From positions 1-23,683 of the forward strand of contig DAOTWP010000140.1 of the NCBI GenBank assembly GCA_034435675.1: a stretch of 23,683 bases of DNA, in the 5' to 3' direction. Under the pieces are notes generated by a model that saw nothing but the letters and a program-made list of their open reading frames with translations, made no database searches and had not been told where the DNA came from. The translations under genes were made by a program, and so were the position numbers. Shown piece by piece: positions 1-7,220 of the stretch (its first letter is position 1; every line of letters begins with the position of its first letter). The stretch comes from DAOTWP01 sp034435675. Its GTDB lineage: Bacteria > Chloroflexota > Anaerolineae > Aggregatilineales > Phototrophicaceae.

Positions 1-1
1 G

Positions 2-1864
2 GTAGTCGCCATTGTGTCCGCGCTGGTGCGTCCCAATTCGTTCCCGAACCTCGAAGCCACCAGTGAGCGCCAGCTTGCGGCAGCGACCAGTGTGCCGGAA
101 CAGCAGCTGTTGTATCAGCGTGGGCAACTTGTCGTCAGCGCGGGGGAACAGATTGATAGCATTACGTATGAGGCGCTGGTCGAATTGGATTTGCTGCGCC
201 TGCCTGAAGGTCGCGGGCTGAATATTCTGCGCGCGCTGGTTGCCAGCATTCTCGTGGTTGTGGTCATCGGCTTGTATGTCGTACGCTTCCAGCCGGATCT
301 GTATCAATCGCAGTCGCGAATGCTGGCGTTGATGGCAGTTGTCTTTATGATGATGTTAGTCGGCGCGCGGTTGTTCGGGCAGGGCGATCAGGTATTTGTC
401 TATCCTTCGGCAGCGCTGGCGCTGATTCTGGTGTCAATCAACACTGGGCAGCTGGCAGTGTTTGCCAGTGTTGGGCTGGCACTGCTGATGGGTTTGATGG
501 CGAACAATTCGCTGGAAACCGCCACGCTGGTTGCGGCAGGCGGCATGATGGCGACGCTGGCGCTGCGGCGTGTGGATCGCCTTGAAAGCTATTTCTTCGC
601 CGGGCTGATGATCGCTGTCGTCAACGTGATCGTAATTGCTATCTTTGATCTGGCGACCATCAGCACCGGTGCGCTGCGTGATTTCAACGTGATTCTGCTG
701 GTGCTGCTCAACGGCATAATCTCCGCAGCAACGGCGATTGTCGGCTTGTATATCATTACCATTGTGTTTAACTTCCCGACCAGTCTGAAGCTGATTGCAC
801 TCAGCCGCCCCAGCCAGCCCCTGCTCCAGCGGCTGCTGCGCGAAGCGCCCGGCACGTACCAGCATTCGCTTCAAGTGGCAAACCTCGCGGAGCAGGCGGC
901 TATTGCCGTTGGCGCAAACTCGGAACTGACGCACGTTGCCGCACTGTATCATGACATCGGCAAAATGCTCAACCCGGTTTTTTTCGTCGAAAATCAGGTC
1001 AACATCATGAACCCGCATGAGGCGCTCAACGATCCCTACCGCAGCGCCGACATTATCATCAGCCATGTGACCGAGGGTGACAAACTGGCACGGCAGTACC
1101 GACTGCCGCAGCGGGTGCGCGATTTCGTCCGCGAACATCACGGCACGACGCAGGTGGCATATTTCTTCCGCAAGGCGATTGACCAGGCAGGTGATCCGGC
1201 GGCGGTGGATGCCAGTGAGTTCACGTATCCTGGACCGAAACCCCGGACACGCGAAACCGGCATTGTCATGATTGCTGACAGCTGCGAAAGTACAGTGCGT
1301 GCCCGCCGTCCGGCAACGCGGCAGGAAATTCAGGAAATTGTCCACAGTATCATTGATGATCGCATGCGTGAGGGGCAGCTCGATGAATCGGGTCTGACGC
1401 TCGGCGATTTGAAGGCAGTTCAGCGCATTCTGGTTGAAATGCTGCAAGCCGTGTTCCATCCGCGCATTAATTACCCTGCGGCATCCCCCAAACAGCAAAC
1501 ACTCGAAATGCCCGCAGCCTCGGTGTCTGTCCCTGTTCCCGAGTCTGCTCCGCCTGCGGGTGAGGCGGATCGGAAACCATCTGAGGAGGCTGGCGTTACA
1601 GCCGAAATCCCACCCGCTGTGGGTAACACGGTAGAGACTTCGCGTGTGACTGCCATGCGGGGCAGCGAAACACAGTCAGTTTCGCGTGTACTTGTGCTGG
1701 ACGACGACGACACACCTATGTCCGAAGTGCCGCCGCTGCCCCGCGCCAGCATGACCCACGAACTCAAGCCCGTTAAGCCCGAGCCTAATGGCGCTGCGCC
1801 GGATGCGGCAGCGCAGCAGACTCAACCGGACAAGGAGCGCCCCGCAGATGAGCAGCAGCATTGA
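2..1864 (+). CDS. pgpH: PgpH-type 7TM-HD c-di-AMP phosphodiesterase (5' end outside window)
   Basis: Membrane phosphohydrolase of the 7TMR-HD family (PgpH/YqfF), which hydrolyses cyclic di-AMP to pApA at the inner face of the membrane. The frame is open to the left edge, so the start and most of the extracytoplasmic 7TMR-HDED domain lie outside; the remaining end of that domain is seen at about residues 30-60 (GQLVVSAGEQID). About seven hydrophobic helices follow (residues about 70-265). The cytoplasmic HD domain starts at EAPGTYQHS, has the metal-binding HD pair in LYHDIGKM (residues 313-314 counted from the GTG at 14), then REHHGTT and a late D in IADSCEST. After the HD domain a tail of about 125 residues, rich in Pro, Glu and Ala with a DDDD cluster, looks disordered and is longer than usual for the family. 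The gene overlaps ybeY by 17 bases, and pgpH-ybeY-dgkA is a common bacterial order. Family assignment is secure; c-di-AMP specificity comes from family knowledge. Confidence 0.93.
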   Translation, partial: VVAIVSALVRPNSFPNLEATSERQLAAATSVPEQQLLYQRGQLVVSAGEQIDSITYEALVELDLLRLPEGRGLNILRALVASILVVVVIGLYVVRFQPDLYQSQSRMLALMAVVFMMMLVGARLFGQGDQVFVYPSAALALILVSINTGQLAVFASVGLALLMGLMANNSLETATLVAAGGMMATLALRRVDRLESYFFAGLMIAVVNVIVIAIFDLATISTGALRDFNVILLVLLNGIISAATAIVGLYIITIVFNFPTSLKLIALSRPSQPLLQRLLREAPGTYQHSLQVANLAEQAAIAVGANSELTHVAALYHDIGKMLNPVFFVENQVNIMNPHEALNDPYRSADIIISHVTEGDKLARQYRLPQRVRDFVREHHGTTQVAYFFRKAIDQAGDPAAVDASEFTYPGPKPRTRETGIVMIADSCESTVRARRPATRQEIQEIVHSIIDDRMREGQLDESGLTLGDLKAVQRILVEMLQAVFHPRINYPAASPKQQTLEMPAASVSVPVPESAPPAGEADRKPSEEAGVTAEIPPAVGNTVETSRVTAMRGSETQSVSRVLVLDDDDTPMSEVPPLPRASMTHELKPVKPEPNGAAPDAAAQQTQPDKERPADEQQH

Positions 1865-2345
1865 GATTCAGAATGATCAGGCTTTCCCGGCGGACCTCAG
1901 CCGTCTGGAATCTGTCGTCGCCACTGCCTTGCAACGGCATCCTGCCCATGTAGGCAGCAGCGTAACCGTTGTATTGACTGACGATGCGCAGGTTGCCGGC
2001 TTGAATGCGCAGTTTCGTGATGTGGCTGCCCCGACAGATGTACTCTCCTTCCCGGCGGATCCGCTGCCAGTGACGCTGCCGGACGAGCCGCCTTATCTGG
2101 GTGATATTGTGATTGCCTACCCTTATGCGGCGGCGCAAGCGGGAAAACTGGGTTACAGCCTTGATGACAATCTGGCGCTGCTAGTGCTGCACGGCACGCT
2201 GCACCTGCTGGGATATGATCATGATACGCCAGAACACAAAGCACTGATGTGGCAGATGCAGGCAAGCATTGCCGCTGCGCTGGATATTCCGCCAGCCCTG
2301 ATCCCGGCGCTCGAAGAGGATGACGATCATGGTGAACAGGCGTAA
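1848..2345 (+). CDS. ybeY: Endoribonuclease YbeY (16S rRNA maturation factor)
   Basis: Zinc-dependent endoribonuclease family that takes part in 16S rRNA 3'-end processing and late 30S quality control in the cytoplasm. The 165-residue product carries the family signature HGTLHLLGYDHD, giving the H-x3-H-x5-H zinc site (H115, H119, H125), and the conserved TDVLSFP segment (residues 63-69). Length is normal for the family. I chose ATG 1848 because AGGAG at 1832-1836 lies about 11 bases upstream and the protein then begins as usual; an ATG at 1788 in the same frame would add 20 basic residues encoded inside pgpH. The gene overlaps the end of pgpH by 17 bases and its 3' end overlaps the dgkA start, so the three are almost certainly co-translated. 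The acidic tail EEDDDHGEQA is unremarkable. Confidence 0.95.
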   Translation: MSSSIEIQNDQAFPADLSRLESVVATALQRHPAHVGSSVTVVLTDDAQVAGLNAQFRDVAAPTDVLSFPADPLPVTLPDEPPYLGDIVIAYPYAAAQAGKLGYSLDDNLALLVLHGTLHLLGYDHDTPEHKALMWQMQASIAAALDIPPALIPALEEDDDHGEQA

Positions 2346-2772
2346 ACAGATTATCGAAGCGCTAACGGGCACTGCCCGGATTGACCCCGACCAGTACAGC
2401 CCAATCACCAGCCGTAACCGGGTGGTCAGTCTGGGTTATGCGCTGGCGGGCTGGCTGTACATGCTGCGCCGCCAGAAAAACACGCGCATACAGGCTGTTG
2501 CCAGCCTTCTTGTACTGGCGCTGGCGTTGTGGCTGGAAATCGATGCGATCAGTTGGGCAGTTCTCATCCTGACGATTACAATTGTCTGGATGGCAGAATT
2601 CCTGAACGCGGCAGTGGAAGCAGCAGTCAACCTCGCCTCTGCCGAACTGCATCCGATGGCAAAAGTCGGCAAGGACGTGGCGGCTGCCTCGGTACTGCTG
2701 GGCGTGGTCGCGTCAGTATTGATCGGGCTGCTGCTGCTCGGTCCGCCGTTAATCACCAAACTGGGGCTGTGA
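2329..2772 (+). CDS. dgkA: DgkA-family diacylglycerol/undecaprenol kinase
   Basis: Small integral-membrane lipid kinase. In Gram-positive-type bacteria this family phosphorylates undecaprenol for the cell-wall lipid carrier pool; in proteobacteria it phosphorylates diacylglycerol. The 147-residue protein has three hydrophobic helices (about 55-72, 74-92, 120-140). The family core is seen as EFLNAAVE (E90, N93, E97), followed by LHPMAKVGKDVAAASVLL with the conserved K115-D116. The N-terminal segment has the usual amphipathic RNRVVSLGYALAGW stretch. ATG 2329 is preferred over ATG 2320 because GAGG at 2316-2319 is then 9 bases upstream instead of touching the start. The start lies inside the end of ybeY (17-base overlap). 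Substrate (undecaprenol or diacylglycerol) cannot be decided from sequence. Confidence 0.9.
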   Translation: MVNRRKQIIEALTGTARIDPDQYSPITSRNRVVSLGYALAGWLYMLRRQKNTRIQAVASLLVLALALWLEIDAISWAVLILTITIVWMAEFLNAAVEAAVNLASAELHPMAKVGKDVAAASVLLGVVASVLIGLLLLGPPLITKLGL

Positions 2773-2780
2773 GGACTGCT

Positions 2781-4028
2781 GTGGAACAACCTGATTCTCC
2801 ACCAACACCGGAAAACGACCAGTCTGTACCTGAGGGTCAGTCTGTTCGCCGCAGTCGTGCACGGGATCGAGTGGAGCGCCGCAAATCCCGTGAGCAGCGC
2901 CAGACACAGACCCGCCCTGTCCCGGTGCGCGGCGGGAGTCGCCCCGTTTCGCGCAGCGCACCGCGCCAGCTTTCGCCGACGGCGCGTTTCAAGCTGTCAC
3001 AAATAGATTTCTCACGCGGCAGGGTCATCTTTGTCGGGATCGGCGCGGTGGTGTTTTCGGTGGGCGTGGTGATTCTGCTGGGTGTGTTTGCCAACAACCC
3101 AGAGGAAACACAGCCGAATGCTATCTGGGTCGGTGAGTCTTGGGCGTATGGCAGCCGCAGCGAAGAAGAAATCGTCTTTCTGGCGGATCGCCTGAGCGAT
3201 TACGGGATTGGCAACGTCTATGCACTGGTCAGTTACCTGCGCGCGGATGGCACATGGGCGGGCGACCCGGCGCGCAGCAACCAGTATGCAGAGGTCGAGC
3301 CATCAGTTACATCGTTTGTACAGCAAATCAAGCGCAGCTATCCCGGCGTGCGGGTGCTGGCGTGGATTGTTGTGCCGCTGGCAGATGACCAGCTGGAAAA
3401 CGCGGGCTTGCGCGAGAGTGTTGTGCGCTTCAGCAGTCGCTTGATCGGTGAAAGTGGTTTTGACGGCATTCTGCTTAATGTCGAACCGCTGCAAAATAAC
3501 GGTCAGGGGTTTATCGCGCTGCTGCGAGACTTACGCAGTGGGCTGGGCAGTCGTCACATCGCGGTAACCATGTCGCCGGACTGGACGCCTGATGTGCCGG
3601 GGCTGGAACTGCCGCCGATTTATGCGCCCGGTGCGTTCTGGGAGCAGGATTACAAACGCCAGATCGCCCTGCTGGCGGATGAAATCGTCATCACTGCCTA
3701 CAATACAGGTTTTACCAGCGCCGGGGCGTATTCGGCGTGGGTCGCCTATCAGGTGGAGACATTCGGCACAGCGGTTGCTGGGCTGGATGCCGCACAGTTG
3801 ACTATTGGCGTTCCCGCACATGATCTGCTGCGCGACAGCGGCACCAATCTGCTGATTCATGACCCGCAGATTGAGAATATCAGCACAGCACTGGCAGGCG
3901 TGCGCAGTGGCATGATCGCGCTGGGGGGCGACGCGGATGTGATTTCCGGTGTGGCGCTGTTTTCGGCAGATACGATGGACACTGGAGAGTGGACGCTGTT
4001 TAATGCTGAATGGAGCAGGGGACGTTGA
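2781..4028 (+). CDS. Membrane-anchored GH18-like TIM-barrel protein, altered catalytic motif
   Basis: The GTG start at 2781 is supported by GAGG at 2771-2774, which overlaps the dgkA stop, and the next gene follows 36 bases after the stop. The 415-residue protein has a basic, Pro/Arg/Gln-rich N-terminal tail (1-75, probably cytoplasmic and disordered), one transmembrane helix (about 81-104), then an extracytoplasmic domain of about 300 residues. That domain has alternating strand/helix segments like a TIM barrel: NAIWVGESWAYG, IGNVYALVSYLR, VRVLAWIVVPL, FDGILLNVEPL, IAVTMSPDWTP, DEIVITAYNTGF, LTIGVPAH. FDGILLNVEPL aligns with the GH18 motif DGxxxDxE, but the second acid is Asn233 while D228 and E235 remain, so chitinase-type activity is doubtful. 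It may be a peptidoglycan- or glycan-binding relative. The exact family is not recognised with certainty; the GH18-like reading is moderate. Confidence 0.62.
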   Translation: MEQPDSPPTPENDQSVPEGQSVRRSRARDRVERRKSREQRQTQTRPVPVRGGSRPVSRSAPRQLSPTARFKLSQIDFSRGRVIFVGIGAVVFSVGVVILLGVFANNPEETQPNAIWVGESWAYGSRSEEEIVFLADRLSDYGIGNVYALVSYLRADGTWAGDPARSNQYAEVEPSVTSFVQQIKRSYPGVRVLAWIVVPLADDQLENAGLRESVVRFSSRLIGESGFDGILLNVEPLQNNGQGFIALLRDLRSGLGSRHIAVTMSPDWTPDVPGLELPPIYAPGAFWEQDYKRQIALLADEIVITAYNTGFTSAGAYSAWVAYQVETFGTAVAGLDAAQLTIGVPAHDLLRDSGTNLLIHDPQIENISTALAGVRSGMIALGGDADVISGVALFSADTMDTGEWTLFNAEWSRGR

Positions 4029-4064
4029 ACATAAGATCGCCCCTGACGAAAAAGGACACAACGT

Positions 4065-4895
4065 ATGCCTGCTTATATTCGCCTGCTGACGCCGGTTGGT
4101 TTGCAGCCTGCGCCCTATGCCGCCGATTCGCTGGCGGACGCTGTACGCTACGAACCCGCTGACGGTGTGTATACCGTCACCAACACCTGCCACCTGACAC
4201 AGGTACTCAAGATTGACGCGCACCTTGATCGCATGGAAGATTCTGCCCGCCGGGCGGAAATCCCGCTGATGCTGGATCGCGCCCGGCTGCGGGCGGCACT
4301 GCGCCAGATGATTCAGGATGCTGGTTTTGGGGATGTGCGCTTTCGTGTGACCGTGCCCCGGCAGACACCCGATCACCTGATTCTAACGTTGGAACCCTTT
4401 GTGCCGCCCGCGCCGGAAGTCGTCCATGCCGGGGTGCGCTGCATCACCGCGCCAGACAGCGCCCGCCAGAATGCAGCGGCAAAGACCACTGGCTGGATGC
4501 ACCGCCGTAAGCAGTTTGCGGACGCCATGCCGCCGGGCATTTATGACACCATCTTGCAGGACCAGCAGGGGTATTTGCTGGAGGGACTTGCCAGCAATTT
4601 TTATGCGGTGCTGGGTGATGAACTGCGCACGGCAGGCAGCGGCGTTCTGCCGGGCATTGCGCAGCAGATTGTCTTTGAGGTTGCGCCGGAACTCTTGTCA
4701 GTGCGCCGCGAAGCCGTGCATGTCAGCGCTATTCCCCGCTTGCAGGAAGCGTTCATCACCAGCAGCAGTCGGGGGATTATTCCTGTCGTGGAGATTGACG
4801 CTGTGCGGTTAGGTGACGGCACACCCGGCGAACGCACCCGCGCATTGCAGGCGCTGTACAACGCATGGGTGCAGCGCCACCTCGAAGAATTGTAG
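4065..4895 (+). CDS. Class IV PLP-dependent aminotransferase (BCAT/DAAT/PabC family)
   Basis: Fold-type IV PLP enzyme, 276 residues, cytoplasmic. The family includes branched-chain amino acid aminotransferase, D-amino acid aminotransferase and aminodeoxychorismate lyase. The PLP lysine is K140 in NAAAKTTGW; the conserved Glu after it is E173 in LLEGLASNFYAV; the cofactor-phosphate segment GSGVLPGIAQQIV (191-203) and AFITSSSRGIIPV (229-241) are in the right order. ATG 4065 has AAAAGG at about 4049-4054, ten bases upstream. The 36-base gap after the GH18-like gene has no clear terminator, so it probably ends the pgpH operon. Substrate cannot be fixed: the non-canonical SSS before RGIIPV and the lack of clear BCAT markers leave PabC-like lyase or D-amino acid aminotransferase open. 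The last is tempting beside an undecaprenol kinase, but this is inference. Confidence 0.85.
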   Translation: MPAYIRLLTPVGLQPAPYAADSLADAVRYEPADGVYTVTNTCHLTQVLKIDAHLDRMEDSARRAEIPLMLDRARLRAALRQMIQDAGFGDVRFRVTVPRQTPDHLILTLEPFVPPAPEVVHAGVRCITAPDSARQNAAAKTTGWMHRRKQFADAMPPGIYDTILQDQQGYLLEGLASNFYAVLGDELRTAGSGVLPGIAQQIVFEVAPELLSVRREAVHVSAIPRLQEAFITSSSRGIIPVVEIDAVRLGDGTPGERTRALQALYNAWVQRHLEEL

Positions 4896-4928
4896 CAGGC
4901 GTAACGGGGCGAGCCGCTGCCCGCCCCT
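4894..4928. terminator. Hairpin between convergent operons
   Basis: GGGGCG (4906-4911) pairs with CGCCCC (4922-4927) around a ten-base loop, and AGCA at 4894-4897 could extend it across a bulge. It lies between two genes that end toward each other. There is no T-run on either strand, so an intrinsic terminator is only a possibility. Confidence 0.35.
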
Positions 4929-4939
4929 GCTGTAGTGAG

Positions 4940-6331
4940 TTAGCGCTTCAGGCGTACATCAGGGTGCGCGCCCACCTCTTCCAGAAAATGCACCGACGTA
5001 GCAATACCCCGGTAGTACATTTCAATATCGAAGTGTTCATTGGGTCCGTGCGCGCCATCGCTGTTCAAGCCAAAACCCATCAGCACCACCGGCAGCCCCA
5101 GTTCGCGCTGAAAATCTGCCACAATCGGGATGCTGCCGCCCTCGCGCATGAATACTGGCGGCTTGCCCCAGCCTTTTTCGTAAGCCCGGATTGCTGCCTG
5201 CATTGCCGCTGTTTTGAGGTCCACAAATGCGGGTGAACCCGTGTGCAGCAGGCGTAGCTCACTGCGCACAGTGGGCGGCGTAATCTGCCGGACATAATCG
5301 CGGATCTGCTCATAGATACGTGTCGGGTTCTGATTTGCCACCAGGCGACAGCTAATCTTTGCCAGCGCTTTCGCTGGCAGCACTGTTTTTGCGCCCACCC
5401 CGTAAAACCCGCTGACCATGCCGTTGATTTCCAACGTGGGGCGCGCGCCGACTCGTTCGCGCAGGGTATAGTCTGGCTCTCCCCACGGTTGCGGCGCACC
5501 GCTGACCGCCTGCCAGTCAGTAACCGCCCAATCAGTCTTGCGTAGTTCGGCGCGTTCGTCTGCGTCCAGCGGCAGCACAGCATCATAAAAACCGGGAACA
5601 CTGATACTGCCATCTTCGTTATGCAGTCTGGCAATGATTTCTGCCAGCGCCTGCGCCGGGTTATGCACACTGCCGCCAAAACTGCCGCTGTGCAAATCCT
5701 GCGCGGGTCCCCATACCTCCAGTTCCATATACGTCAGTCCGCGCAGCGCGTAGATAATCGAAGGCTGGTCTTTGGTCAGGATCGCCGTGTCGGAAATCAG
5801 GCAGAGATCCGCCTGCAAGCGCGCTTTGTTGGCGGTCACAAATTCGCCCAGATGCAGCGAACTCACTTCTTCTTCACCTTCGGCGATCAGTTTGACATTC
5901 ACCGGCAGTTTGCCAGTGGTTGCCAGCAGCGCCTCGACTGCCTTCACATGGGCAAAAACCTGCCCTTTATCATCAGATGAACCGCGTGCATAGAGTTTGC
6001 CATCTTTTTCCGTCGGTTCAAACGGGTCAGTGTGCCAACCGTCTTCGATCACGGCAGGCTGCACATCATAATGCCCGTAAATCAGCACGGTGGGGGCGTC
6101 TGCTCCTGCGCCCAGCCACTCGCCATAGACAATCGGATGCCCCTTAGTCGGCACAACTTCGACGATGGCGAAACCCACTGCGCGCATATTTTCTGCCAGC
6201 CATGCTGCCGCGCGCTGCACATCCGGCGCATTTTCCGGGTTGGTGCTAATGCTGGGGATGCGCAGGAAGTCCTTGAGTTCGCTCAGGAATTTCGGCTGAT
6301 TGGCGCGTACATAATCATATGGATTGTTCAT
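4940..6331 (-). CDS. M20 family metallodipeptidase (copy A)
   Basis: Cytoplasmic di-zinc peptidase of the M20 family, close to the CNDP/PepV-like dipeptidases; 463 residues, normal length. Metal and catalytic motifs in order: YGHYDVQP (H87, D89), ARGSSDDKGQ with bridging D120, EGEEEVSS with catalytic E153 and zinc ligand E154, ISD with D181, and DGAHGPNEH with H428. The lid domain segment DLHSGSFGGSVHNP is typical. ATG 6331 is preceded on the minus strand by GAGGGA. It lies 97 bases downstream of the crotonase gene on the same strand; I see no terminator in that gap, so it may be the last gene of the same operon. It is a clear paralogue of the M20 gene at 7217-8608 (same length, collinear motifs). 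Peptide specificity is not readable. Confidence 0.92.
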   Translation of the reverse strand: MNNPYDYVRANQPKFLSELKDFLRIPSISTNPENAPDVQRAAAWLAENMRAVGFAIVEVVPTKGHPIVYGEWLGAGADAPTVLIYGHYDVQPAVIEDGWHTDPFEPTEKDGKLYARGSSDDKGQVFAHVKAVEALLATTGKLPVNVKLIAEGEEEVSSLHLGEFVTANKARLQADLCLISDTAILTKDQPSIIYALRGLTYMELEVWGPAQDLHSGSFGGSVHNPAQALAEIIARLHNEDGSISVPGFYDAVLPLDADERAELRKTDWAVTDWQAVSGAPQPWGEPDYTLRERVGARPTLEINGMVSGFYGVGAKTVLPAKALAKISCRLVANQNPTRIYEQIRDYVRQITPPTVRSELRLLHTGSPAFVDLKTAAMQAAIRAYEKGWGKPPVFMREGGSIPIVADFQRELGLPVVLMGFGLNSDGAHGPNEHFDIEMYYRGIATSVHFLEEVGAHPDVRLKR

Positions 6332-6428
6332 CTCATTCCCTCAATTAACGCGTTGTTGAACACAAAGAGCACCAAACCGGTTAAACGGAATGCATAAGTT
6401 GTTCCGGTGATATTTTCATTTCCCCGGT

Positions 6429-7220
6429 TCATGTTCCGGTAAAGCGCGGGGCGCGCTTCTCGAAAAACGCGGCGACCGCTTCTGCAAAATCGGTTGTGTG
6501 CAGCAGTTCCTCTTGTAGTTCAATTTCGAGTTCCTGACTTTCGCGCAGGGACATTTCTGCCCCCTGGTCAATGATGCGTTTGGCGGCGTTGACTGTGCGC
6601 GGCGGCAGTGTGCGGAACTTGTTGGCGAGAGTCTGAACGGCGGCGTCCAGTGTGCCGCCCGGCACAACCTGATGCAGCAGCCCATAGGCGAATGCCTGCT
6701 GCGCGTCAAATGGTTCTGCCAGCAGCACCATCGTTTTTGTCGCCGCCTTGCCTGCAATGGCGGTAACGCGCTGTGTGCCCATCACAACGGGGATCCCGCG
6801 TCTGACCTCCGGCAGGCAAAACCGCGCGGTTTCGTCGGCAATGCGAAAGTCGCAGCATAACGCCAGAATCAGACCGCCGCCAATGCAGTGCCCGCGAATG
6901 CTGGCGATGGTTGGCTTCTCCAGTGCCTCGAACTGGTCGAGACAGTCCTGCAAATCGCGCAGATTGCTACGGTAAACGGCTGATTCCTGCCCGATCATAG
7001 TGCCAATCGCGCGGACATCTACCCCCACGCTGAAATGCTCGCCTGCCCCCTGTACAATCACCGCCCAGATATCGCGGTTGGTGCGCACTTCGGTGGTGAT
7101 CGCGCGCAGTTCGCGCAGGGTTTCCGGTGTAATGCTGTTGAGCGCTTCTGCGCGGTTGAGCGTCAGCGCTGCGATATGCTCGTCAATGGTGAGCACCCAA
7201 TTCGCGTAGCCGAACGTCAT
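6429..7220 (-). CDS. Crotonase-fold enoyl-CoA hydratase/isomerase family protein
   Basis: Crotonase superfamily enzyme of 263 residues acting on acyl-CoA thioesters. The oxyanion-hole segments are AGEHFSVGVDV (59-69) and IRGHCIGGGLILALCCD (108-124). The active-site Glu in LPEVRRG (E138) matches Glu164 of rat enoyl-CoA hydratase. The position matching Glu144, normally GGGCE, is Ile118 here (GGGLI). Hydratases usually need both acids while many enoyl-CoA isomerases keep only the second, so isomerase or another crotonase reaction is as likely as hydration. The start is ATG 7220, which overlaps the TGA of the upstream M20 gene as ATGA; GGAAGGCGG lies just upstream. A start five codons earlier would lie inside the M20 gene and lacks its own good site. 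Translational coupling to a peptidase is unusual for a fatty-acid oxidation gene. Confidence 0.88.
   Translation of the reverse strand: MTFGYANWVLTIDEHIAALTLNRAEALNSITPETLRELRAITTEVRTNRDIWAVIVQGAGEHFSVGVDVRAIGTMIGQESAVYRSNLRDLQDCLDQFEALEKPTIASIRGHCIGGGLILALCCDFRIADETARFCLPEVRRGIPVVMGTQRVTAIAGKAATKTMVLLAEPFDAQQAFAYGLLHQVVPGGTLDAAVQTLANKFRTLPPRTVNAAKRIIDQGAEMSLRESQELEIELQEELLHTTDFAEAVAAFFEKRAPRFTGT

Noticed and set aside
434..1498. Long minus-strand frame (354 codons) opposite pgpH
   Set aside because: It lies wholly opposite well-supported pgpH coding sequence, is rich in His, Gln, Arg and Cys as expected from an antisense frame of GC-rich DNA, and has no recognisable motif.
6370..6390. AACCGGTT palindrome before M20 copy A
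   Set aside because: A single short palindrome without promoter boxes at the right distance or a second copy.
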